A model generated the notes under the pieces. The model was not told the DNA's origin. It did not search any database and saw only the letters and a program-made list of their open reading frames with translations. This document shows, one piece after another, positions 1 to 8,559 of a DNA stretch of 64,000 bases (its first letter is position 1; each line of letters opens with the position of its first letter). The stretch covers positions 372,001 through 436,000 of the forward strand of contig NZ_JACODZ010000002.1 in the NCBI RefSeq assembly GCF_014280965.1, in the 5' to 3' direction. Source of the DNA: Echinicola salinicaeni (GTDB lineage Bacteria; Bacteroidota; Bacteroidia; Cytophagales; Cyclobacteriaceae). The position numbers and the translations under genes are program-made.

Positions 1-1
1 T

Positions 2-1603
2 TATGGTTATGGTAACTGGGGCATGTGGGATTATGGTTATATCCGTGATATCAACTTGTTTATTGAGAAGGCAGAAAGAGCTGATCAGTTGGATTCAGAA
101 GTTAAGGCACGTTTTATAGCGGAAGCTAAATTTATCCGTGCCATGGTGTACTTTGAGCATGTGAAAAGAATGGGTGGAGTGCCTTTGATCTTGGAATCAT
201 TGGAATATGATTTCAGCGGCGACCCTACTTACTTGCAATATGCAAGGGCCAAAGAGCATGAGGTATATGATTATATCATTGAGGAAATGGAAGCGATCAA
301 AGGAGACCTGCCTGATGGTGGAACCAGATCAAGAGCTACTGTAGGAGCAGCGCTTGCCCTTGAGTCTAGAGCGGCCTTATATGCAGGTTCCATTGCCAAT
401 TATGGCCAGTTGACCCCTAATGTTTCATTGCCAGGTGGTGAAGTGGGAATTCCTGCTAGTATGGCAGATCAGTATTATACCATTTCACTGAATGCATCTG
501 AAGAGTTGATGGGATTGGGAACTTATGAATTGTATCAAAATGATCCAGATCCATCAGAAAACTATGCCAATATTTTCTTGAACAAATCAGCCAATAATGA
601 GGTGATTTTTGCCAAAGATTTCTTGGTTCAGGGTAGAACACATGGTTTTACAATAGATAATATCCCAAGATCATTGAGAGAAGAAAATACTTCAGGTGGA
701 AAGATGAATCCATCTTTGAATTTGGTGCAGTCTTTCGAACTATTGGACAATACATTTGCTCCACTACCTACCACGGACGAGAATGGAGATCCTATTTACT
801 ATGAAAACCAATTGGATATTTTCGAAGGAAGAGACCCAAGATTGGCCGGAACAGTGATCCTTCCTGGTGCTAGCTTCAGAGGAAGCCAAGTAGATATCTG
901 GGGTGGCTGGAAAACAACAGACGGTACTTTGATCACTTCAGATCAATTGGGAGGTAGAGGTACCTTGCCAAATGGAGAAAATGCACAGTTGGTAGGTTTT
1001 GATGGCCCTATTCCTAACTTGGAATGGTCTGCACAGGGTGGTTTTTACCTTAGAAAGTATGTGGATACTTCTGTAGGATCAGGACAGCGTGGTACTGGTA
1101 GTGCTGTATGGTGGATCCGTTTCAGATACGCTGAAATCTTATTGAATGCCGCTGAAGCAGCTTTTGAACTGGGAGATAATGCCAAGGCCGCTGCCTATAT
1201 GAATGAAGTGAGACGAAGAGCAGGCTTCCCTACAGATTTGGCGCCATCAGAAATCGATTTTGATAGAATCGTTCATGAGAGAAAAGTGGAATTGTCTTTT
1301 GAAAATCATATCCTTTGGGATTATAAAAGATGGAGATTGGCGCATAGGGTTTGGAATGGTGAGTCGGTTGATTTGACCAATAACCCAGGTGATGCGGAGG
1401 CAGTAAGTACTCGTGTATTCGGTTTGAGACCTTATAAGGTGTATGATCCAGGAAGTCCCAATCATGAAAAGTGGGTGTTTGAAGAGTTTATACCGACTCC
1501 TGTATTCAACCCTCACAGGTTCCGTTTAGGGAATTACTACTCATTTATTGGGGATAATGTTAGGAATGCCAATCCAAAGATTGTTAGAAACCCTAACCAG
1601 TAA
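2..1603 (+). CDS. SusD/RagB family nutrient-binding lipoprotein (5' truncated)
   Basis: Outer-membrane surface glycan-binding partner of a SusC TonB-dependent transporter. The reading frame is open to the window edge (codons from base 2), so the apparent start at 23 is internal and the lipoprotein signal plus roughly the first 80-100 residues lie outside. Visible family features are the N-terminal helical segment RFIAEAKFIRAMVYFE, the helical segment WWIRFRYAEILLNAAEAAFE, EVRRRAGFP, and a C-terminal block FDRIVHERKVELSFENHILWDYKRWR, split here only by description, that is typical of SusD. The gene is followed 24 bases later by a DUF3823 lipoprotein, a common arrangement downstream of susD. 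The substrate cannot be read from SusD itself; the neighbouring GH43 and GH2 suggest a plant or algal polysaccharide. Confidence 0.93.
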   Translation, partial: YGYGNWGMWDYGYIRDINLFIEKAERADQLDSEVKARFIAEAKFIRAMVYFEHVKRMGGVPLILESLEYDFSGDPTYLQYARAKEHEVYDYIIEEMEAIKGDLPDGGTRSRATVGAALALESRAALYAGSIANYGQLTPNVSLPGGEVGIPASMADQYYTISLNASEELMGLGTYELYQNDPDPSENYANIFLNKSANNEVIFAKDFLVQGRTHGFTIDNIPRSLREENTSGGKMNPSLNLVQSFELLDNTFAPLPTTDENGDPIYYENQLDIFEGRDPRLAGTVILPGASFRGSQVDIWGGWKTTDGTLITSDQLGGRGTLPNGENAQLVGFDGPIPNLEWSAQGGFYLRKYVDTSVGSGQRGTGSAVWWIRFRYAEILLNAAEAAFELGDNAKAAAYMNEVRRRAGFPTDLAPSEIDFDRIVHERKVELSFENHILWDYKRWRLAHRVWNGESVDLTNNPGDAEAVSTRVFGLRPYKVYDPGSPNHEKWVFEEFIPTPVFNPHRFRLGNYYSFIGDNVRNANPKIVRNPNQ

Positions 1604-1627
1604 AAGGACCTTTAAATTATAGAATTC

Positions 1628-2332
1628 ATGAAAAATAGTATCAAATATATAGCTGGGCTCTTTTGTATGACCTTGGGTCTGACATCATGCGAATATGATA
1701 ACTATGATGAACCAAAGTTGCTTTTTGAAGGTAACTTGGTTTATCAAGGGGAGCCAATAGGCGTTAGCTACAATGACGTTTATTTTGAATTATGGGAAGA
1801 AGGTTGGCAAACTTTCGGAAATATAGGCGTATCGGTGGACCAGGACGGTTCTTTTTCGTCTTTGCTTTTCTCTGGTGATTATAAATTGATCATCCCTGCT
1901 AGTCAGGGGCCGTTTATGAGTATGACCAATACGGAAACCAATTCCGACACGATTCCTTTGAACTTAAGAGGAAGCCTAGATATGGATATAGAGGTAATGC
2001 CTTATTATATGTTGAGAAATGTTAGTATTTCTGGCAATAGCAATACGGTCAATGCTGACTTTTCTTTGGAGCAGATCATTACAGATGAAAACGCCAAAGG
2101 AATCAATGAGGTAGTGCTTTACTTAAGCAAGACTACCTTTGTGGATAGTCGTACCAGTATCAGTTCTTCCAGAATTGGAGGAGCTGATATAGCGGATCTA
2201 AACAATATCCAACTGAGCACTTCAGTGCCTGATATGACACCAACGCAAGACTATGTGTTTGCAAGAGTAGGTGTGCGCATTGATGGTGTGGAGGATATGT
2301 TGTTCTCTGATATCCAAAGAATTGATTTCTAA
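1628..2332 (+). CDS. DUF3823 domain lipoprotein, SusD-associated
   Basis: A 234-residue secreted lipoprotein: a charged N-terminus and hydrophobic stretch lead into the lipobox LGLTSC at about residue 21. The rest reads as beta-rich domains, with phrases such as FEGNLVYQGEPIGV and LIIPASQGPF that match the DUF3823 family as I know it. Members sit directly after susC/susD and are thought to help bind glycans at the cell surface; that role is inference from context. It starts 24 bases after the SusD stop and is followed by a strong hairpin terminator, so it is the last gene of the susCD transcript. Confidence 0.85.
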   Translation: MKNSIKYIAGLFCMTLGLTSCEYDNYDEPKLLFEGNLVYQGEPIGVSYNDVYFELWEEGWQTFGNIGVSVDQDGSFSSLLFSGDYKLIIPASQGPFMSMTNTETNSDTIPLNLRGSLDMDIEVMPYYMLRNVSISGNSNTVNADFSLEQIITDENAKGINEVVLYLSKTTFVDSRTSISSSRIGGADIADLNNIQLSTSVPDMTPTQDYVFARVGVRIDGVEDMLFSDIQRIDF

Positions 2333-2341
2333 TATTCAACT

Positions 2342-2416
2342 AAACCAGCTTGGATTGAGGTGTCGCCTTTCGACTCCGATCAAGGTGATACCTCCCTCCA
2401 AGCTGGTTTTATTTTT
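2342..2416 (+). terminator. Rho-independent terminator after the susD operon
   Basis: An uninterrupted 13-base stem pairs 2342-2354 with 2397-2409. An inner arm (2358-2370 with 2382-2394, two G-U type mismatches) extends it, and a T-rich tract follows. It closes the susD/DUF3823 transcript before the GH43 gene. Confidence 0.85.
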
Positions 2417-2443
2417 GATAATTGACCCTAAATAATTAACCTA

Positions 2444-3508
2444 ATGAAATTACCATTACAATCGGTTTTTATATTTCTACTCTCTGTTGGTTTGGCAGGA
2501 TGTAGCAGCAATGCACAGGAAACCATTCCTAATTACGATGACAGTGAGCCAGAGCAAGTTGAAGGTCAATATACCAATCCAGTTTGGGAACCTGTATTGG
2601 CGGATCCTACCTTAGTAAAGGACGGAGATTATTTTTATGCATATGGCACAGAAGATAATTGGGGCAATGAGGGTGGATATCACCTGGTGCCAGTGATCAA
2701 ATCAAAAGACTTAATCCAGTGGGAATTGGTAGGGGATGCACTTAAAACCAAACCCACTTGGAAATCCGAAGGAGGCATCTGGGCACCAGATGTCAGTAAA
2801 GTAGGAGACCAATTTTATATGTATTATTCCTATTCAACTTGGGGGGATGCCAATCCCGGAATAGGTTTGGCCATAGCCGATTCACCTGAAGGCCCTTTTG
2901 AGGATTTTGGGAAAATTTTTGATTCAAATAGTATCGGTGTTAATAATAGTATTGATCCATTTTATTATGAAGAGGGAGGGCAAAAGTACCTTTTCTGGGG
3001 AAGCTTTAGAGGGCTTTATATGATAAAATTGGCTGAAGATGGCAAGGCTACAGTTGGTGAAAAGATCCAAGTAGCAGGAGACCATTTGGAGGCTACTTAT
3101 GTATTTAAGAAAGAAGGCTTGTATTATTTATTTGGTTCATATGGATCCTGTTGTGAAGGTGCCAATAGTTCTTATCAAGTATGGGTCGGTAGATCTGATA
3201 AACTAGAGGGACCCTATTTGGACAAATCAGGAAATAGCTTGTTGGACGGTCATTATGGAGAGTTGGTTGTAAAGGGAAATTTAGGAAGTACTGGATTTGC
3301 AGGGCCTGGGCATAATGCAGAGATCGTGACGGATTCAGAGGGAGAAGACTGGTTGGTTTATCATGGTATGCTCAAGAGTAAGCCAAGAACTAATAATGGT
3401 ACCAATAGGAGAACACTCCTCATTGATAAAATCATCTGGAATAATGGATGGCCTAGTCTATTCAGACAGGAGCCAAGTACTAAGGCAAATGATGGTCCAC
3501 AGTTTTAG
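2444..3508 (+). CDS. Glycoside hydrolase family 43 lipoprotein
   Basis: A 354-residue predicted surface or periplasmic lipoprotein (lipobox VGLAGC, Cys about residue 20). The five-bladed beta-propeller pattern of GH43 is visible: ADPTLVKDGDYFYAYGT carries the catalytic-base Asp, WAPDVSKVGDQFYMYYS and NSIDPFYYEEGGQKYLFWGS carry the usual second Asp, and HLEATYVFKKEGLYYLF carries the expected acid Glu. GH43 enzymes cleave alpha-L-arabinofuranosyl or beta-xylosyl linkages. The overall look resembles arabinan endo-1,5-alpha-L-arabinosidases, but the substrate is not certain. The gene follows the susD terminator and may begin a second transcript with the next two genes, 24 and 26 bases apart. Confidence 0.9.
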   Translation: MKLPLQSVFIFLLSVGLAGCSSNAQETIPNYDDSEPEQVEGQYTNPVWEPVLADPTLVKDGDYFYAYGTEDNWGNEGGYHLVPVIKSKDLIQWELVGDALKTKPTWKSEGGIWAPDVSKVGDQFYMYYSYSTWGDANPGIGLAIADSPEGPFEDFGKIFDSNSIGVNNSIDPFYYEEGGQKYLFWGSFRGLYMIKLAEDGKATVGEKIQVAGDHLEATYVFKKEGLYYLFGSYGSCCEGANSSYQVWVGRSDKLEGPYLDKSGNSLLDGHYGELVVKGNLGSTGFAGPGHNAEIVTDSEGEDWLVYHGMLKSKPRTNNGTNRRTLLIDKIIWNNGWPSLFRQEPSTKANDGPQF

Positions 3509-3532
3509 ATTTAATATATAAGAGGTACACAA

Positions 3533-5623
3533 ATGCACTTTCCAACCAAAATTTCAATATTTTTCATACTGCTTTTCCAAGCTTTTTTTGCCTTTGGACA
3601 AGTGAGGGTGGATTTGTCTGAGTTTAATGCCAATTCTGGAGCTACGGTAACCCAATCAAAACAATTACTAGAGATTACCTGGCCATTGGAAAATGGAAAT
3701 AGCGCAGGTATTTCATTTAATCTTGATGGGAGAAGTGAACTGATTGATCAACTTCAAATAGCCAAAGATGGAGAAGTTTATCAAGTAGCAGAACAGCTGA
3801 GCCCCTTATTTATTTTGACTGTTGGAGAAAGGGATTTGAGTAAAGGCAGTGGATGGAATATATTTTTTGATAGAACGGCCTATAAGCCCTATGATACCTA
3901 TAAAGCTACTTTGGATGCTGAAAGAATAAAGTTGATCAGTCAAGGAGCGCGAACCATTATTCAGGTGGATAAAATGAATGCCGGGAATTTTTCAGGACAC
4001 TTGGAAATCAGCCTTTATCATGGAAGTTCATTGATGAATATGGCAGCGGTATTGAGCACTTCAGAAAATGCCAAAGCAATTATTTATGATGCAGGTTTGG
4101 TGAAAGAAAATAAAGCCTGGAATGAAGTTTTTTGGGCAGATACAGAGGATTATTTAAACTCTGATAAACCATTAGGTATCGATACGCCATCTAGGAATTT
4201 GGCCGTAAAATACCGCACCATCATCGGTGAAGGCGAGCAGGGGAGTTTGGCTGTTTTTCCTGCACCACACCAATATTTCTATCCATTGGATAATGCCTAT
4301 AATCTTAAATACGTTTGGTATGGTAGCGATTACAGGGATATTGAACCGGGTTTTGGAATAGGTATCCGCCATGATATGATGGGAGATAGAAGGCATGTTC
4401 CTTGGTTCAATGCTCCTCCAAACACGCAGCAAAGGCTGAACTTTTTTGTCTATCTCAGCAATACCAAAGATGGTCAGATATTGGAAGAGGTAAAAGCTTT
4501 TACCCATGGAGATCAATATAAGCCAATTGCAGGTTATAGGACGATGGCAAGCCACTTTCATACAGAACATATGGATGATGTGCTTACCCATAAACCCATT
4601 CCCGATATACCTGGGCATGTGAAGGCCCTGCGCAGCATGGGAGTAAATATCATGCATTTGGGAGAATACCATCTTGCAGGTAACCCCAGAGATTTAGGAC
4701 CAAAACGTTTGCCAGAATTACAATTGATGTTTGATGAATGCGCCAGACTTTCGGAAGCAGATTTTCTGATGCTACCAGGAGAAGAACCCAATGTTCATTT
4801 TGGAGGTCATTGGATGAATCTTTTTCCCAATCCTGTCTATTGGATTATGTCCAGGGAGGAAGGGAAGCCATTTGTGGAGGAACATCCTGATTATGGAAAG
4901 GTTTACAGGGTAGGTAACCAAGAAGAAATGCTAAAGTTATTAGAGACTGAAAAAGGCTTGGCCTGGACTGCCCATGCAAGAACCAAAGGCTCCACGGGTT
5001 TTCCAGATAAGTATAAAGAGGAAGCCTTTTTTCATTCAGACCGGTTTAATGGAGCTGCCTGGAAGGCTATCCCTGCAGATTTGTCCATTCCGAATATGGG
5101 CAGAAGGGTATTGGACTTGATGGATGATATGGCCAATTGGGGTGAAAGGAAATATGTGATAGGAGAGGCAGATCTATTTAAGCTAGAACCAGACTATGAG
5201 ATTTATGGTCATATGAATATCAATTATCTTCAGATGGACAAGCTGCCTAAGTTCGAAGAGGGATGGCAACCTGTTTTAGATGCGATGGAGCAAGGGAAGT
5301 TTTTTGTAAGTACAGGGGAGGTTTTGATTCCTGAATTTTCTGTGGAGGGTAAAGGAAGTGGAGAAAGTATTCAGTTGAAATCAAATGGAAAGGCAGAGAT
5401 GAAAGTAAAAGCAGAATGGACATTCCCTCTGAATTATGCAGAAATAGTTTCTGGAGATGGTGAGCAGGTTTACCGCCAAAGGATAGATTTAAGTGACACT
5501 AAAGCTTTTGATCATCAAGTTTTTGAATTTTCGGCAACGCTAAAAGGAAGAAAGTGGCTTAGGCTTGAGATATGGGACGTAGCGGCCAATGGCGCTTTCA
5601 CCCAACCTATTTGGATAGAATAA
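3533..5623 (+). CDS. Secreted PHP-like (CehA/McbA-type) metal-dependent hydrolase, putative
   Basis: A 696-residue protein with an ordinary signal peptide (cleavage near AFFAFGQ). The first 300 or so residues are beta-rich and unrecognised. From about residue 335 it resembles PHP metallohydrolases: SHFHTEHMDD (His341, His343, His346), an LRSMGVNIMHLGEYH segment, LPGEEPNVHFGGH, and WTAHAR (His481). A C-terminal beta domain follows after STGEVLIPEF. In related secreted proteins this fold binds two or three metals and cleaves phosphate or other ester and amide bonds. The substrate here is unknown. It lies between GH43 and a glutaminase-like gene in the same orientation and is probably cotranscribed. 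A family assignment by profile search would settle it. Confidence 0.6.
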   Translation: MHFPTKISIFFILLFQAFFAFGQVRVDLSEFNANSGATVTQSKQLLEITWPLENGNSAGISFNLDGRSELIDQLQIAKDGEVYQVAEQLSPLFILTVGERDLSKGSGWNIFFDRTAYKPYDTYKATLDAERIKLISQGARTIIQVDKMNAGNFSGHLEISLYHGSSLMNMAAVLSTSENAKAIIYDAGLVKENKAWNEVFWADTEDYLNSDKPLGIDTPSRNLAVKYRTIIGEGEQGSLAVFPAPHQYFYPLDNAYNLKYVWYGSDYRDIEPGFGIGIRHDMMGDRRHVPWFNAPPNTQQRLNFFVYLSNTKDGQILEEVKAFTHGDQYKPIAGYRTMASHFHTEHMDDVLTHKPIPDIPGHVKALRSMGVNIMHLGEYHLAGNPRDLGPKRLPELQLMFDECARLSEADFLMLPGEEPNVHFGGHWMNLFPNPVYWIMSREEGKPFVEEHPDYGKVYRVGNQEEMLKLLETEKGLAWTAHARTKGSTGFPDKYKEEAFFHSDRFNGAAWKAIPADLSIPNMGRRVLDLMDDMANWGERKYVIGEADLFKLEPDYEIYGHMNINYLQMDKLPKFEEGWQPVLDAMEQGKFFVSTGEVLIPEFSVEGKGSGESIQLKSNGKAEMKVKAEWTFPLNYAEIVSGDGEQVYRQRIDLSDTKAFDHQVFEFSATLKGRKWLRLEIWDVAANGAFTQPIWIE

Positions 5624-5649
5624 ATATAAATGAATTTAAATAAGAGACT

Positions 5650-8175
5650 ATGATTGTTAAGATGAAAAATTGGGCACAAATCCTAGTAGGAGTTTGTCTT
5701 AGCTCTTTGGTAGGGTGTCAGGCACCTGAAGAAAAACAATTGGAGGCAGACTTGGCTACTATCAATGATATTAGGCCACCTGCATATCCATTAATTACGG
5801 TAGATCCCTATTTCAGTGTTTGGAGTATGGGAGATGAGCTTCATGGAGATGCTACTAGACATTGGACAGGAGTGGAAAATGATCTTCAGGGTATCATCAG
5901 GGTAGATGGAAAGTCCTATTATTTTTTGGGAGAGCCAGTAATAGAAACCAGGGCCGTATTACCACTGACTGGCATGAAAGAAACTTGGTCTTATTCTCTA
6001 GAAAAGCCAGCTGGAAAATGGAGCGAAATAGGTTATAAGGAAGGGAGCCAGTGGAAATCCACGCGTGGTGCTTTCACCAATGGAGATGATAGCCCAGCCC
6101 CTAATAAGTGGAATACAGAAAATATTTGGGTAAGGAGAAGCTTTGAGTTGTCCAATACTGATTTTCATGACATATTATTGAATATCCACCATGATGATAA
6201 TATTAAAGTTTATCTGAATGGCGTTTTGGCTTATGAAAAAGAAGGTTGGGTGTCCAGTCCTGCTACATTTGCCATTAATGAAGAAGCCAAGCAAGCCCTA
6301 AAAGTAGGGGAAAATGTTATGGCCATTCATTGTGAAAATACAGTAGGAGGGGCATTTTTGGATGCTGGTTTGGTTGAAATACTTCCGCCATCCGTAGACA
6401 TAGCCGTAGCCGAGCAAGTTCATTCCGAGGTGAGAGCGACTCAGACGCTTTATACTTTTGACTGTGAGGATGTGGAGCTTGAGGTGACCTTTACAGCACC
6501 TATGTTACCGGATAATCTGGAGGTGATGACCAGACCTGCCAATTATATCAGCTTTGAAGTACAGTCTAAAGATGGGGCAGAACATGATGTTCAAGTTTAT
6601 TTTAGTGCTGCTGGAAATTTGGCAGTAAATACTTTGGACCAGGAAGTCTCCTGGGAAAGACCAGAAATTTCCGGATTACAAGTAATGAAGTTGGGGACGA
6701 GTGCCCAGCCTGTATTGAAGAAGAAAGGTGATAATATCAGGATTGATTGGGGATACCTTTATCTGGCAGCCAATGACAAGGAGAATACCACTTCTAAGAT
6801 CGGTGTCAATACCGAGTCTATAGCTGATTTTGTTAAAAATGGTGAGCTGAGCAGCGCAGATGAAATGGATAAGCCACTGGCTTTAAATCAAAAGATGATC
6901 ACACAGGCAGTTGCATTTGACTATGGTAAGGTTGGAAGCACCGCAAAAGAAAATTTTGTAACTCTGGCCTATGATGATTTGTATGCCGTTCAATTTTTTA
7001 AAGAAAATCTTAAAGCTTGGTGGAAAAAATATGGTATGAGTACAGAGGAAATGCTTCAAGCTGCCCAAAGTGATTATAGTAAACTGATAAAAGCCAGTCA
7101 AGATTTTGACCAACAATTATATCAGGACGCTTTGCAGGCTGGTGGAGCAGAATATGCAGCGGTATGTGCCTTGGTGTATCGCCAGGCAGTTTCAGCACAT
7201 AAGACAGTGGAAGGCCCTAATGGAGAGTTGTTTTTCTTTTCAAAAGAAAATTTCAGTAATGGATCCATTGGTACTGTGGATGTTACCTATCCTTCAGCAC
7301 CATTATTTTTGATCTATAACCCTGAACTCTTGAAGGGAATGCTAGAGCCAATCTACTATTACAGTGAAAGTGGAAAATGGGCTAAACCTTTTCCTGCTCA
7401 TGATGTCGGTACTTATCCTTTGGCTAATGGACAAACATATGGAGAAGATATGCCTGTTGAAGAAGCCGGGAATATGTTACTCTTGACAGGGGCAATAGCC
7501 AAAGTGGAAGGAAATGCTGATTATGCTGCCAAGCACTGGGATGTAATGACCACTTGGGTAGAGTATTTGGCCAATGAGGGATTTGATCCAGCTAATCAGC
7601 TTTGTACAGATGATTTTGCAGGGCATTTGGCACATAATGCCAACCTGTCTGTGAAAGCTATCCTGGCCATTGCGGCTTATGGACAAATGGCGGAAACTTT
7701 GGGTAAACCTGAGCTGGCAGAAAAGTACACAGCCATGGCCAAGGACTTTGCCCAAAAGTGGATGGACAAAGCAGAAGATGGAGATCATTATAGTTTGACC
7801 TTTGACAAAAAAGATACTTGGAGCCAAAAATATAACTTGGTTTGGAACAAGCTGTTGGACTTAAATATCTTCCCAGAAGATGTGGCGCAAAAGGAAATCG
7901 CCTATTATTTGACCAAGCAGGAGGACTTTGGCCTGCCACTGGACAGCAGGAAAACTTATACCAAATCTGATTGGGTAATGTGGACCGCTACCATGGCTGA
8001 AGATGATGCAGATAAGAAAGCTTTGATCAAACCCATGTTTACCTATATCAATAAAACGCCTAATAGGATTCCTGTTAGTGATTGGCATGAAACCACCAAT
8101 GCAAAATCAGTTGGCTTCAGGGCCAGATCTGTGGTAGGCGGTTACTTTATGCCAGTCCTAAAAGAGAAATTGTAA
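5650..8175 (+). CDS. Glutaminase-type lipoprotein (DUF4964/DUF5127/DUF4965/DUF1793) with an inserted lectin-like domain
   Basis: An 841-residue lipoprotein. The start may be 5650 or the in-frame ATG at 5662; the latter gives a cleaner signal with lipobox SSLVGC. RPPAYPLITVDPYFSVW is the DUF4964 opening. RATQTLYTF and MTRPANYISFEV belong to DUF5127. The C-terminal half is an alpha/alpha barrel of the DUF4965/DUF1793 type (GYFMPVLKEKL at the end). Residues about 110-245, with WVRRSFELSNT and VYLNGVLAYEKEGW, look like a galactose-binding-like beta-sandwich inserted between the first two modules. Fungal relatives are annotated as glutaminases, while Bacteroidota members sit in glycan loci and their activity is mostly untested, so the enzyme name is provisional. 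Confidence 0.82.
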   Translation: MIVKMKNWAQILVGVCLSSLVGCQAPEEKQLEADLATINDIRPPAYPLITVDPYFSVWSMGDELHGDATRHWTGVENDLQGIIRVDGKSYYFLGEPVIETRAVLPLTGMKETWSYSLEKPAGKWSEIGYKEGSQWKSTRGAFTNGDDSPAPNKWNTENIWVRRSFELSNTDFHDILLNIHHDDNIKVYLNGVLAYEKEGWVSSPATFAINEEAKQALKVGENVMAIHCENTVGGAFLDAGLVEILPPSVDIAVAEQVHSEVRATQTLYTFDCEDVELEVTFTAPMLPDNLEVMTRPANYISFEVQSKDGAEHDVQVYFSAAGNLAVNTLDQEVSWERPEISGLQVMKLGTSAQPVLKKKGDNIRIDWGYLYLAANDKENTTSKIGVNTESIADFVKNGELSSADEMDKPLALNQKMITQAVAFDYGKVGSTAKENFVTLAYDDLYAVQFFKENLKAWWKKYGMSTEEMLQAAQSDYSKLIKASQDFDQQLYQDALQAGGAEYAAVCALVYRQAVSAHKTVEGPNGELFFFSKENFSNGSIGTVDVTYPSAPLFLIYNPELLKGMLEPIYYYSESGKWAKPFPAHDVGTYPLANGQTYGEDMPVEEAGNMLLLTGAIAKVEGNADYAAKHWDVMTTWVEYLANEGFDPANQLCTDDFAGHLAHNANLSVKAILAIAAYGQMAETLGKPELAEKYTAMAKDFAQKWMDKAEDGDHYSLTFDKKDTWSQKYNLVWNKLLDLNIFPEDVAQKEIAYYLTKQEDFGLPLDSRKTYTKSDWVMWTATMAEDDADKKALIKPMFTYINKTPNRIPVSDWHETTNAKSVGFRARSVVGGYFMPVLKEKL

Positions 8176-8180
8176 TCATA

Positions 8181-8318
8181 ATGATTATAAAGAAACACAC
8201 CCTAATAACCAGTGCAGCCCTGTTTGCTCTCCTCTTTTCCTGTAAGGAGGAGAAGCAAACAGCTGCTGATATTACTTTGGTAGACAGAATTGACAGAACA
8301 TCTGCCAATGAATATTAA
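8181..8318 (+). CDS. 45-residue lipoprotein remnant or micro-lipoprotein
   Basis: A short frame starting five bases after the previous stop. It encodes a convincing lipoprotein leader (MIIKKHTLITSAALFALL, then FSCKEE) and only 24 residues after the Cys before TAA. It most likely is the N-terminal stub of a lost lipoprotein gene, since the opening after the signal, ITLVDRIDRTSANEY, reads like the start of a longer protein. A genuine tiny lipoprotein is possible. The repeat element downstream is not what truncated it: its 9-base border duplication starts after the stop codon. Confidence 0.45.
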   Translation: MIIKKHTLITSAALFALLFSCKEEKQTAADITLVDRIDRTSANEY

Positions 8319-8327
8319 ATAAATAAT

Positions 8328-8518
8328 AAGTATATCCGCAATTGCACCACTGGATTTTGAATAGTTTGATAATCTTTCAAAAAGCATATGAAAGTCCCGA
8401 GAAATCAGATTTTATTCCGTGCAAACCTGTCTTCCACCGGGTAGATCTGTGGAGTCTCCCGATAAATCGGGACAGACTGTGAGAAATAAAGCTACTGGTG
8501 TGAAAACTGATAATCAAT
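8328..8518 (-). mobile_element. MITE-like element, copy A (family 1)
   Basis: A 191-base non-coding element bordered by an exact direct repeat ATAAATAAT (8319-8327 and 8519-8527). One end reads TATATCCGCAATTGCACCA and the other is the inverted form CTACTGGTGT followed by GATAATC, giving degenerate terminal inverted repeats. The interior matches copies at 39683 and 53341 in reverse complement (GTCTCCCGATAAATCGGGAC corresponds to their TTTATCGGGAGA segments). It separates the lipoprotein stub from the GH2 gene. Confidence 0.75.
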
Positions 8519-8559
8519 ATAAATAATCTATCAAACTTAAAATAAACCAAAACAGTAAA

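Noticed and set aside
8319-8527. The MITE-like element as the cause of the truncated lipoprotein at 8181
   Set aside because: Its duplicated target begins after the stop codon, so the stop existed before the insertion.
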